From an uncultured Sutterella sp. (GTDB taxonomy: Bacteria > Pseudomonadota > Gammaproteobacteria > Burkholderiales > Burkholderiaceae_F): a DNA stretch of 16,072 nt. Below the pieces are notes generated by a model. That model saw only the letters and a list, made by a program, of their open reading frames with translations, made no database searches and was not told the DNA's origin. Positions 6,743-14,441 of the stretch are shown piece after piece (the stretch's first letter is position 1; the number at the start of each line of letters is the position of its first letter). The translations under genes were made by a program, and so were the position numbers. The stretch is from assembly GCA_905192805.1 (NCBI GenBank), contig CAJJMF010000041.1, forward strand, positions 1 through 16,072. Direction: 5' to 3'.

Positions 6743-8797
6743 ATGTCGAATACGTCCCCCAAAACCACCTCGACAACGCTCGAAGAAAAATTTGCAAAAC
6801 TCGGCCTTTTGAGTAACTGGGATTTTGCCCTTCATCTTCCGTTGCGCTATGAGGATAAAACACGAATCACCCCCATCGAACAACTGATGCCGGGGTCGGT
6901 GGCGTTGGTCCATGCTGAGGTCGTGCGTACCGAGGATCGTCCAACGGCTAAGGGACGTATGTTGCGGGCGGTTGTCGCGGATGAAACGGGCGAACTGACC
7001 CTGACGTTTTTCCATGCGTATTCAGGGCTCAGTACGTTATTGCGCCGTGGCAATACGCTCACGATTTTTGGTGAAGCGCGTCTTGGCTACAGCCATACGC
7101 TTGAAATGTTGCACCCAAAGCTGCAATTGGCTACCCAAACCGTTGAGCTCGAAACCCGGCTAACTCCCATTTATCCGAGTACGGAAAATCTCCAGCAACG
7201 CTCGTTGAGAAAGCGTATTGACCGAGCACTGTTGGATTTGGATCTCACCGATCCCGTGCCCACGGACTATACGCAAGCGCTGGGGTTACCCGATTTTAAA
7301 ACGGCCCTCCTCTCCCTACACCATCCGAGTCCGGACGCGGATACGGAGGGGCTACAAATGCATACGACGCCAGAATGGCGACGCCTCATTTTTGATGAGC
7401 TTTTGGCTCAGCAAATTACGTTGCGACTCGGGCGTGATGTGGCGAGTTCCCTCAAAGCGCCCATGCTCACCGCAGAGAAGGCGCCTCAACTCGTGAGGAC
7501 ATTCCGTGAGCAACTTCCCTTTGCGCTCACACGCGCTCAAGAGCGCGTGACGCAGGAAATTGCCCAAGACCTCGTTCGGAGTCTTCCGATGAACCGTTTG
7601 GTTCAAGGGGATGTCGGTAGTGGTAAAACCGTCGTTGCTGCCCTCGCCGCGATTCATGCCATCGCGTCAGGCTACCAAGTGGCTTTATTGGCGCCAACGG
7701 AAATCTTGGCTGAGCAACACTATCAAAAGCTCGATGCGTGGTTGAGCCCACTCGGACTCAAGATCGTTTGGCTCGCCGGCAAAATGAAGGCCAGCGAGAA
7801 AGCCCAAAGCCTGGCTACGATCCGCTCGGGTGAAGCCCATTTGGTGGTGGGGACGCATGCCTTGATTCAAGACAGTGTCCGCTTTCAGGCCTTAGGGCTT
7901 GCCATTGTCGACGAGCAACATCGCTTTGGCGTGCAACAACGGTTAGCCCTGCGCAACCTGAGCGAGAACGAACTCTGTGCGCATTTACTGATGCTCTCCG
8001 CTACGCCTATTCCACGTACCTTGGCCATGAGCTATTTGGCGGACGTGGACGTGAGCATCATTGATGAGTTGCCTCCTGGGCGCACGCCCATTCAAACGAA
8101 ACTCTTTCGTTTGGATCGGGTGGAGGAAATTTATGCCCAGATGAATCGGGCCGTGCAAGAGGGAAAGCAAATCTACTGGGTTTGCCCGCTCGTCGAAGAA
8201 AGTGAGGCCCTGGATCTGACCCCGGCGACGACGCGTTTTAACGATATGCGCCACGCCTTACCTCGCGCACGCATCGGTCTCGTACACGGACAGTTAGCGG
8301 GTGAAGACAAAGAGGTGGTCATGAAGGCCTTCGCCGAACACCGTCTCGACATTTTGGTGGCCACCACCGTGATTGAGGTTGGCGTGGATGTTCCTAATGC
8401 CTCCATCATGGTGATTGAGCATGCGGAACGCTTTGGTCTATCTCAACTGCACCAGCTACGAGGGCGCGTGGGTCGAGGCGCCACCTCCAGCAGTTGCTTA
8501 TTGCTCTTTGGTGACGAGCTGACGGATACCGCCAAAGAGCGACTCAAAATTATTCGCGAGTCCACCGATGGGTTTGAAATCGCCCGTCGTGACTTGCAAC
8601 TTCGAGGACCGGGTGAGTTCCTCGGAGAAAAACAGTCGGGTATGCCCTTTTTACGTTTTGCAGATTTGGATCGCGATGAGGCCTTGCTTCGTTCCGCGTC
8701 CGAAGTCGCTCTGCGCTGGCTTACAGCGAATCGTGAGGCAGCACAGCAATATGCGCAGCGTTGGTTTACTCACCGCGAAACGCTATTGAATGCATAA
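6743..8797 (+). CDS. recG: ATP-dependent DNA helicase RecG
   Basis: Superfamily 2 helicase that reverses stalled replication forks and branch-migrates Holliday junctions. The roughly 684-residue product is close to the 693 of Escherichia coli. It has the wedge/OB-fold region with HLPLRYEDKTRI near residues 31-42, Walker A GDVGSGKT at 289-296, motif II DEQH at 390-393, LMLSATPIPRTLAM (motif III), ATTVIEVGVDVPNAS, and QLHQLRGRVGRG near 567-578. The RecG-specific RRDLQLRGPGEFLG segment follows. The start is uncertain: ATG at 6743 and an in-frame GTG at 6725 both lack a clear ribosome binding site. The N-terminal helix-hairpin-helix stretch typical of RecG (TGVG) is weak or absent here. It is followed by oxyR after 61 bp, a neighbourhood seen in other proteobacteria. 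Confidence 0.95.
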   Translation: MSNTSPKTTSTTLEEKFAKLGLLSNWDFALHLPLRYEDKTRITPIEQLMPGSVALVHAEVVRTEDRPTAKGRMLRAVVADETGELTLTFFHAYSGLSTLLRRGNTLTIFGEARLGYSHTLEMLHPKLQLATQTVELETRLTPIYPSTENLQQRSLRKRIDRALLDLDLTDPVPTDYTQALGLPDFKTALLSLHHPSPDADTEGLQMHTTPEWRRLIFDELLAQQITLRLGRDVASSLKAPMLTAEKAPQLVRTFREQLPFALTRAQERVTQEIAQDLVRSLPMNRLVQGDVGSGKTVVAALAAIHAIASGYQVALLAPTEILAEQHYQKLDAWLSPLGLKIVWLAGKMKASEKAQSLATIRSGEAHLVVGTHALIQDSVRFQALGLAIVDEQHRFGVQQRLALRNLSENELCAHLLMLSATPIPRTLAMSYLADVDVSIIDELPPGRTPIQTKLFRLDRVEEIYAQMNRAVQEGKQIYWVCPLVEESEALDLTPATTRFNDMRHALPRARIGLVHGQLAGEDKEVVMKAFAEHRLDILVATTVIEVGVDVPNASIMVIEHAERFGLSQLHQLRGRVGRGATSSSCLLLFGDELTDTAKERLKIIRESTDGFEIARRDLQLRGPGEFLGEKQSGMPFLRFADLDRDEALLRSASEVALRWLTANREAAQQYAQRWFTHRETLLNA

Positions 8798-8858
8798 CGT
8801 CGATCGGTCAACCCTTTGATTAACCCTAACTACAAACGTCTATTAAGGACAAGTTGCC

Positions 8859-9788
8859 ATGACATTAACCGAATTGAAATACACCATTGCAGTGGCACGT
8901 GAGCGGCACTTCGGTCGCGCCGCAGAGAGTTGCTTCGTAAGCCAACCCTCCCTTTCTGTGGCGGTGAAAAAGCTCGAAGATGAGCTCGGCGTGATGATCT
9001 TTGAACGTCGCTCCTCGGAAATCTCCATTACGCCGATTGGCGAATTGATTATCGAGCAAGCCCAGAAAGTGTTGGACGAAGCCCGTTATTTGCACGAAAT
9101 CGCACTGCAAGGTCAAGACCCCTTGTCGGGTCCGTTGCGTTTAGGGGTGATTTTTACCATCGCTCCCTACCTCTTGCCCACGCTCGTACGTGAACTCTCG
9201 TCTTCGACGCCGAAGATGCCGATTTACCTGAAAGAAAACTATACGCATGAGTTGCTCAACCAGTTGCGTAAAGGGGAAATCGACGTCGCCATTGTGGCGG
9301 ACAGCGTCAACGATCCTAGCTTGAAGCAAAAGGTGCTCTACCAAGAAGATTTCGTCGTCGCGGTGCCTTCGCACCACCCCTGGACGAACCGTAACTATGT
9401 CGGTCCGGATGAGTTGAAAGATCAGACGATGTTACTGCTCGGGGCGGGTCACTGCTTCCGTGATCAAATTTTGGGCGTGTGCCCGGAATTGATGCGTCAA
9501 CCGCACAGTGCGGAAATGCAACACACAGTCGAAGGTTCGAGTTTACTGACCATCTGCCACATGGTGGCTCAGGGCTTAGGGATCACGGTGTTACCGGCCT
9601 CGGCGGTGCCTTTTATGGCGGTCAATGAAACGAACCCCATTAAAATTATTCCGTTTAAGTCCCCCGTTCCTAGCAGACAGGTTATGATGGTTTGGCGTAA
9701 GAGCTTCACACGTGATGGCGCGATTGAAGCGCTAGTACAAGCCACGCACAAACTGAATTTGAATGGGTGTTATTTCCTCAATAAATAA
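8859..9788 (+). CDS. oxyR: Hydrogen-peroxide sensor and regulator OxyR (LysR family)
   Basis: LysR-type transcription factor that switches on peroxide defence genes when a disulfide forms between two cysteines. The 309 residues hold an N-terminal winged helix-turn-helix (HFGRAAESCFVSQPSLSVAVKKLE, residues 17-40) and a LysR substrate domain. The redox pair is present at Cys199 and Cys208 in GHCFRDQILGVC, the same numbers as in Escherichia coli OxyR, so peroxide sensing is expected rather than small-ligand sensing. AGGA lies 9 nt before the ATG. It sits after recG and 23 bp before an AI-2E-family gene, likely in one transcript. No clear OxyR tetramer box was seen in the 61-bp upstream gap. The target genes are not in this window. 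Confidence 0.94.
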   Translation: MTLTELKYTIAVARERHFGRAAESCFVSQPSLSVAVKKLEDELGVMIFERRSSEISITPIGELIIEQAQKVLDEARYLHEIALQGQDPLSGPLRLGVIFTIAPYLLPTLVRELSSSTPKMPIYLKENYTHELLNQLRKGEIDVAIVADSVNDPSLKQKVLYQEDFVVAVPSHHPWTNRNYVGPDELKDQTMLLLGAGHCFRDQILGVCPELMRQPHSAEMQHTVEGSSLLTICHMVAQGLGITVLPASAVPFMAVNETNPIKIIPFKSPVPSRQVMMVWRKSFTRDGAIEALVQATHKLNLNGCYFLNK

Positions 9789-9811
9789 CCTCCCTCACTA
9801 GGCAACATCTT

Positions 9812-10933
9812 ATGGACAACAATGATTCGCAGTCAGAAACGAGTTCTGCTAGTCGATTAAGTTTTAACGATCGCATCGACTTGTTGATTCGCACGCTTAC
9901 CACCGCCGCTATTGCGATTGGGTGCTATTTTGTCGTCAGACCGTTTTTGACTGCCATCATTATTGCGGCCATTTTGGCGGTGGTCACGTGGCCCATTTAT
10001 TCCCGTGCCCGCGCCTGTTTTGGAAACTCCACCACGTTTCCCGCGCTCCTAATGGTCCTCTTGATCATTACCTGCTTATTGATCCCGACCGCTTTTATTT
10101 CGGTCGCCCTCGCACAACAAATACCGAAATGGGTCGTGCTCGTGAAAGCCTGGATTAGTGAAGGCTTCAACTTGCCCCCGTTTATTATGGATATTCCTGG
10201 GGTGGGACCATGGCTACACGAACAGCTCCTCTTTGCTATCGATCCCGCTTCCCTCACTAAAACGCTGGAAAAGGTGATTGAACCCGTCACGAGTGGTGTA
10301 TTAAACGCTGCCCTTAATGTAAGTTCCGGGCTCATGCAACTCCTGCTCGTCACCTTTATCGTCTTTTTCTTTTACCGCGATGGTCCTTGGCTCTCCGAAC
10401 GCGTCATGATCGTGCTCGAACGGGTGAGCGGGGATTTGGCCGTGGAAATGAATAAGATTCTGATTAATACCACCCGCTCCGTTGTCATCGGCCTCGTGGG
10501 GACGGCGATTGGGCAAGGGCTGGTCGCGAGCGTAGGCTTTTTGATTGCTGGCGTACCGGGCGTCTTAACGCTCTCCGCCCTCGTTTGCATTCTCTCGATT
10601 GTCCCTGTGGGACCCCCTCTAGTTTGGGGCCCGGTGGCAGTATGGCTTTATTCCCAAGGTCAGACGGGGATGGCCATTTTTATGGTGCTCTGGGGCGCAC
10701 TCGCGGTTTCGAGCGTGGATAACTTTCTAAAACCCATTTTGATTGCGCGTGGCTCGTCGCTCCCGCTGGGGCTCATCTTCTTAGGCGTCTTTGGCGGGGT
10801 CATCGCCTTTGGGTTCATGGGATTGATCTTAGGTCCGATCTTACTGGCCGTCGGCATCGCTATGTTGCAGGCCTGGATGAAGGCTGCTCCGAAAAAAATC
10901 CGCTCAATTACCCATACTAGGGAAACTCCCTAG
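9812..10933 (+). CDS. AI-2E family (YdiK/PerM-like) membrane transporter
   Basis: Polytopic inner-membrane protein of the AI-2E/PerM family, whose members have been linked to autoinducer-2 export, sodium-proton exchange or are uncharacterised. The 373 residues include about eight hydrophobic segments: a pair near residues 28-65, one near 75-97, a long amphipathic middle region (100-175), and a C-terminal block with SVDNFLKPILIARGSSLPL followed by LIFLGVFGGVIAFGFMGLILGP, the family signature. The N-terminal 20 residues are polar and Ser/Asn-rich. It starts 23 bp after oxyR and probably belongs to the recG-oxyR transcript. The ribosome binding site is weak (AGG 10 nt upstream). The substrate cannot be predicted. 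Confidence 0.85.
   Translation: MDNNDSQSETSSASRLSFNDRIDLLIRTLTTAAIAIGCYFVVRPFLTAIIIAAILAVVTWPIYSRARACFGNSTTFPALLMVLLIITCLLIPTAFISVALAQQIPKWVVLVKAWISEGFNLPPFIMDIPGVGPWLHEQLLFAIDPASLTKTLEKVIEPVTSGVLNAALNVSSGLMQLLLVTFIVFFFYRDGPWLSERVMIVLERVSGDLAVEMNKILINTTRSVVIGLVGTAIGQGLVASVGFLIAGVPGVLTLSALVCILSIVPVGPPLVWGPVAVWLYSQGQTGMAIFMVLWGALAVSSVDNFLKPILIARGSSLPLGLIFLGVFGGVIAFGFMGLILGPILLAVGIAMLQAWMKAAPKKIRSITHTRETP
10917..10933 (+). other. Hairpin overlapping the stop codon
   Basis: CTAGGGA at 10917-10923 pairs perfectly with TCCCTAG at 10927-10933 across an AAC loop. The right arm ends in the TAG stop codon of the AI-2E-family gene. It is followed by an A-rich stretch, not T, so it is not a standard terminator. 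It may protect the mRNA 3' end or end the transcript through another mechanism. Confidence 0.5.
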
Positions 10934-10965
10934 ATGAAAAAACTAAGTCATTTTACCTAGTCGAA

Positions 10966-10995
10966 TTGTGCCAATAAGCCCCTGAAAACTATGAT
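10966..10995 (+). promoter_or_regulatory. Predicted promoter for the DcuC-family gene
   Basis: TTGTGC at 10966-10971 and TATGAT at 10990-10995 are separated by 18 bp; the -10 is a 5/6 match and the -35 only 3/6. Transcription from about 11002 would give a leader of roughly 250 nt before the ATG at 11254. No other candidate of equal quality was seen in the gap, but this remains a visual prediction. Confidence 0.35.
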
Positions 10996-10998
10996 ATT

Positions 10999-11225
10999 TT
11001 GTGGCTTTTATCCGTGTAACTACCTGATAGACAAGCTAAAGCCACAAGGATTAATGGTCTATAAACGAAGACAAATACAATTTAACTCAGGCATACTTGT
11101 AGAGATTCAAATTTTTCCAACCCTTATGGATTAGAAAAAAGGGGTTAGTCCTCGCACCGAAAACGCCCACCCTCTTCACGCGCTGGCTAACCATGTCATA
11201 CCTAAGTACTCCACACCTTAGGTGT
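10999..11225 (+). promoter_or_regulatory. Structured 5' leader of the DcuC-family gene
   Basis: This gap holds several inverted repeats in series. TTGTGGCTTT (10999-11008) pairs with 11038-11047. AACCC (11119-11123) can pair with GGGTT (11142-11146), while GGTTAG (11143-11148) can instead pair with CTAACC (11187-11192). Nearer the gene, ACCTAAG (11200-11206) pairs with CTTAGGT (11217-11223), which competes with the palindrome ACACCT-T-AGGTGT (11213-11225). Competing pairs suggest an mRNA that can switch folds, or operators in DNA. It matches no riboswitch class that I recognise. Confidence 0.4.
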
Positions 11226-11253
11226 TACACCCCTATAAATACGGAGTTTATAA

Positions 11254-12522
11254 ATGTCTCTCTACGCATGGATTGCCGTACTCGTCGTACTGGTCACGAT
11301 TTGGGCGTTGATTAAACGCTTCGAAACCCGCTTCGTGCTCATTACCGCGGGCCTTTTCCTCTGTTTGCTCACCTTAAAACCCATGTCAGGCTTAGATGCG
11401 TTTGCTAAAGCCATGACCAATGCCTCGCTTGTGATGGCAATCTGCGGTTCGATGGGTTTTGCCTTTACCGCCAACTTCACCCAGTGCGACCGCTCCTTGG
11501 TGCACTACTTAGCCAGCCCGATTCGTGGGTTAGGTCTTTTCCTGGTTCCTGTTTGTACGGCGATCACCTTCTTCGTGAATATCGCGATTCCTTCGGCCGC
11601 GGGTTGCGCAGCTGCCGTGGGTTCGACGTTGATTCCGGTGATGCTCCGTGCAGGGATTAAACCGGCTGCGGCGGCTGCGGCCATTTTGGGTGGGACCATT
11701 GGTTCTTACTTATCTCCGGGTACGTCGCACAACGCCATGGTGGCCGGGATGGCTAAGATCGAAGTGATCGACTTCATTGCCACCCATACGCCCTACTCAT
11801 TAATGTGCGGTGCCATCGTCATCGTTGGCCTCTTTATTGTGTGCTTGGTCTTAGGCGACGGCAAAGGCGACAAGAACGCCAAAGTGGATGAAAGCAAGTT
11901 GCAAAATACGGATGGCTTTACCCCCAGCCCGCTTCGTGCCATCGTTCCGTTGATTCCGATCACGTTGTTGGTGGTGGGTAACCTCTGGGTTCCGGCACTC
12001 AAGATGGGTGTGGCCCAAGCCATGGTGATTGGGGCAATCTGCGCCATGCTGGCTGCCCGTACGAACCCGATGGAATTAACCAAGCAGTTCTTCAGTGGCA
12101 TGGGTAAGGGCTACGCGGACGTGATGGGGATCATCATTGCCGCGGGTGTCTTTGCAGCGGGTTTGAAAGCCTCGGGCTTGATTGATGCGGCCGTCGACGC
12201 GCTCAAGCACTCCAATGAATACGCTCGCTGGGGTGGTGCGTTAGGTCCGTGGATTATGGGCATCATCACGGGGTCTGGTGACGCGGCTACTTTGGCCTTT
12301 AACGAAGCCGTTACCCCGCACGCGAAGGAATTCGGTATGTCGATCGAAGGCTTGGGTGGCTTGGCCTTCTTGACGGGTGCCTTAGGTCGTACGATGTCGC
12401 CGTTGGCTGGTGTAACCATTCTGGTTTCGGGTATTGCCATGGTTGACCCGATCGAAGTGATTAAGCGTACGGCGCTCCCGTGCTTCATTGCTACGATCGC
12501 CTGTGCGTTGTTGATGGTGTAA
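11254..12522 (+). CDS. dcuC: C4-dicarboxylate transporter, DcuC family
   Basis: Inner-membrane carrier of the DcuC family, best known for succinate efflux during fermentation and fumarate respiration. The 422 residues are shorter than the 461 of Escherichia coli DcuC, mainly in the N-terminal third. About 11-12 hydrophobic segments are visible. Shared features are an Ala/Gly-rich AAAAAAILGGTIGSYLSPGTSHN near residues 139-160, IIIAAGVFAAGLKASGLID near 291-310, GSGDAATLAFNEAVTPHA near 343-360, and the strongly conserved LGRTMSPLAGVTILVSGIA with DPIEVIKRTALP at the C-terminus. GGAG lies 7 nt before the ATG. It stands alone between its own leader and a shared terminator. With aspA, dcuA and frdAB in the window, a succinate or dicarboxylate role is plausible, but other substrates in this broad family cannot be excluded. 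Confidence 0.82.
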   Translation: MSLYAWIAVLVVLVTIWALIKRFETRFVLITAGLFLCLLTLKPMSGLDAFAKAMTNASLVMAICGSMGFAFTANFTQCDRSLVHYLASPIRGLGLFLVPVCTAITFFVNIAIPSAAGCAAAVGSTLIPVMLRAGIKPAAAAAAILGGTIGSYLSPGTSHNAMVAGMAKIEVIDFIATHTPYSLMCGAIVIVGLFIVCLVLGDGKGDKNAKVDESKLQNTDGFTPSPLRAIVPLIPITLLVVGNLWVPALKMGVAQAMVIGAICAMLAARTNPMELTKQFFSGMGKGYADVMGIIIAAGVFAAGLKASGLIDAAVDALKHSNEYARWGGALGPWIMGIITGSGDAATLAFNEAVTPHAKEFGMSIEGLGGLAFLTGALGRTMSPLAGVTILVSGIAMVDPIEVIKRTALPCFIATIACALLMV

Positions 12523-12545
12523 TCACCTCCAACCCTCCTCATACG

Positions 12546-12580
12546 AAAACCCCCTTGCGGTGTTGACCACAGGGGGGTTT
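12546..12580. terminator. Bidirectional terminator between dcuC and orn
   Basis: AAACCCCC at 12547-12554 pairs with GGGGGTTT ending at 12580, a GC-rich stem with about a 17-nt loop. TTT follows on the plus strand and TTTT on the minus strand. It lies between the convergent stops of dcuC (12522) and orn (12609) and can serve both. Confidence 0.7.
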
Positions 12581-12608
12581 CCTATTTCAGTAAGTCCAGC
12601 AACGCGCG

Positions 12609-13166
12609 TTAGATTTTCATAATCGTTTCGCGGTAGTACTTCATCTCATCAATACTTTCTTGAATATCTGAGAGCGCCTGGTGTTTGGTGGATTTCGTCA
12701 CGGACTTCAGCGTGCCGGGAGCCCAACGACGGGCTAATTCCTTCAACGTCGACACATCGACATAGCGGTAGTGGAAATACCGCTCCAAGTTGGGTAACCA
12801 ACGGGCCATAAAGCGGCGATCCTGTCCAATCGTATTCCCACACATCGGACTCTTTCCCGGAGGCACAAATTTTTGGAACGTTTCTAAGAAAATGCGTTCG
12901 CATTCGGCCTCATCAATCGTACTCGCGCGGACACGATCCACGAGTCCAGACCCCGTATGGGTATTGGTATTCCACTCATCCATCCCATTTAAGACTTCAT
13001 CACTTTGATGAATGGCCACCACGGGGCCTTCGTGGAGAATATTCAAGTCTTTGTCCGTGATAATCGCTGCGACTTCAATGACACGGTTCACTTCGGGTTG
13101 CAAACCCGTCATCTCCATGTCAATCCAAATTAAATTCTCTTCCGAATAACGAGGATCTCGTTCCAT
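12609..13166 (-). CDS. orn: Oligoribonuclease
   Basis: Essential 3'-5' exonuclease in many proteobacteria that degrades RNA of two to five nucleotides and the cyclic-di-GMP product pGpG. The 185-residue product has the full DEDDh set: Asp16 and Glu18 in IWIDMEMTG, Asp116 in GNTIGQDRRF, and His162 with Asp167 in HQALSDIQES. VDVSTLKELARRW is also characteristic. The start ATG has TAAGGA upstream at good spacing. It diverges from rsgA, an arrangement known in other proteobacteria. No unusual feature is seen. Confidence 0.96.
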   Translation of the reverse strand: MERDPRYSEENLIWIDMEMTGLQPEVNRVIEVAAIITDKDLNILHEGPVVAIHQSDEVLNGMDEWNTNTHTGSGLVDRVRASTIDEAECERIFLETFQKFVPPGKSPMCGNTIGQDRRFMARWLPNLERYFHYRYVDVSTLKELARRWAPGTLKSVTKSTKHQALSDIQESIDEMKYYRETIMKI

Positions 13167-13402
13167 TTTGATTCCTTAAGGCACAGCGTCCGCACCGCAG
13201 ACGCCCATTGGTCATCTTGACCCATTCTGGTGAGGCACTAGTGTACCGTTTAACCCTAACGGCTTCAAGCCGTTTTCGACTTGCCGAAGGAAAATGCTGA
13301 GCGGGTTTTTCCGCCTAACGGCACTCAGGTCGTATACTTAGGGAATTAAGTTTGCCGGGGCAATACCCGCTATTTTTATTCGTATTAAGAACGACATTGC
13401 GC
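13167..13402. promoter_or_regulatory. orn-rsgA divergent region with small repeats
   Basis: This holds AACGGCTT-C-AAGCCGTT (13258-13274), a near-perfect palindrome, and a 9-bp direct repeat CCTAACGGC at 13255-13263 and 13314-13322. Around the second copy CTGAG (13297-13301) pairs with CTCAG (13324-13328), enclosing a GCGG/CCGC hairpin. TATACT at 13333-13338 could be an rsgA -10 element, though no good -35 is seen at 17 bp. These may be operators or leader structures; no function is assigned. Confidence 0.35.
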
Positions 13403-14338
13403 ATGCCGAAAAAAGCTCTTTCGAACACTGCTCTGAACCTACACCCTGGGCTCGTGATTGCGAGCCATGGTCGCCACTACAAAGTCCTCCTTGATGAGAC
13501 GGGAGAAATCTTAGAAGCTCACCGGCGTGGCAAACGGGGTGACGTGTGTGTGGGCGATCGCGTCCTGTGCACCACCCCCGATTCCGGCGTGGCAGCTATC
13601 GAAGAGATTAGGGAGCGTGACAATATTTTGTTTCGCTCCGATGAGTGGCGCATTAAAACCCTAGCAGCCAATGTCGATCAGGTCGCCGTCGTGTTCGCGT
13701 CACGCCCAAGCTTTAACCCTTGGTTCATTTGGAAAGCCTTACTCGCCGCCAATCAAGCCGGTATTGACGCCTTTGTTATTCGCAATAAACGAGAACTGGC
13801 CCAAGGGGCTGAAGAGGCCGAAGTGCAATTAGCCCTCCTTGATCAGATTGGCGAACGCACGCTAAACGTCTCGGCACTCGCTGAGCCTGAGATGACCCGC
13901 ACGACGCTCTTGGAACGACTCGCAGGCAAGACCACCCTCTTCGTCGGTCAATCCGGGATGGGGAAATCCACCTTACTGAACCTCTTAATTCCCAAAGCCG
14001 AAGCCGCTACGCGTGAGTTCTCCGAAGCCCTGGACCTGGGGAAACAAACGACGACCGCTGCGCAATGGTATAGCGGAGAAGCAGACGGATGGCAAGGAGC
14101 GATCATCGACACCCCTGGGTTTCAAGAGTTTGGACTCGCGCATTTGAGTCTCAACGACATCCTTCGTGCCATGCCCGATATCTCCCAACACATTGATGGG
14201 TGTCGTTTCTTTAATTGTCGACACTTACATGAACCGGGTTGCAGTGTCAAAAAAGCCCTTGAAGACGGCAAAATAGACCCAGAGCGCTATGCGTTTTACG
14301 CCTCATTAGCCCAAACGGCGGATGCCACACGGCAGTGA
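13403..14338 (+). CDS. rsgA: Ribosome small subunit-dependent GTPase RsgA
   Basis: Circularly permuted GTPase that helps late maturation of the 30S ribosomal subunit. The 311-residue product has an N-terminal OB-fold, then the permuted G domain: G4-like NKRE at 128-131, G1 GQSGMGKST at 182-190, G3 DTPG at 236-239, and a C-terminal zinc site with Cys267, Cys272, His274 and Cys280 in the pattern C-x4-C-x-H-x5-C. Switch residues LGKQTTTAA are present. The ATG at 13403 is chosen because the OB-fold begins soon after. A frame from TTG at 13352 would add 17 hydrophobic residues; it has AGGG at useful spacing, so it is not fully excluded. The G4 motif has Glu where NKxD normally has Asp, which could weaken guanine specificity. 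Confidence 0.93.
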   Translation: MPKKALSNTALNLHPGLVIASHGRHYKVLLDETGEILEAHRRGKRGDVCVGDRVLCTTPDSGVAAIEEIRERDNILFRSDEWRIKTLAANVDQVAVVFASRPSFNPWFIWKALLAANQAGIDAFVIRNKRELAQGAEEAEVQLALLDQIGERTLNVSALAEPEMTRTTLLERLAGKTTLFVGQSGMGKSTLLNLLIPKAEAATREFSEALDLGKQTTTAAQWYSGEADGWQGAIIDTPGFQEFGLAHLSLNDILRAMPDISQHIDGCRFFNCRHLHEPGCSVKKALEDGKIDPERYAFYASLAQTADATRQ

Positions 14339-14370
14339 CTGCCACTCCTTTAGACCACTGTCCAAGCCTC

Positions 14371-14397
14371 GGTGAGCTCGATATAATCGAACTCACC
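14371..14397 (+). promoter_or_regulatory. Predicted moaA promoter inside a 27-bp inverted repeat
   Basis: GGTGAG (14371-14376) pairs with CTCACC (14392-14397), and TCGAT (14378-14382) pairs with ATCGA (14386-14390), with one mismatch between them and an ATA centre. A perfect -10 hexamer TATAAT (14382-14387) lies at the centre. The best -35 at 17 bp is only a 3/6 match, so activation or repression through the palindrome is plausible. It sits 45 bp upstream of moaA and just after rsgA. The regulator is unknown; the sequence does not closely match the Fnr half-sites TTGAT/ATCAA. Confidence 0.5.
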
Positions 14398-14441
14398 CTA
14401 GGACAAAATGACCTAACCAAATAAGCGGAGAATCCAGATCC

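Noticed and set aside
13352..13402. TTG-initiated N-terminal extension of RsgA
   Set aside because: It would add 17 mainly hydrophobic residues not expected in a cytosolic ribosome-maturation GTPase and would place the start very near the predicted -10 element; it is kept only as a possibility.
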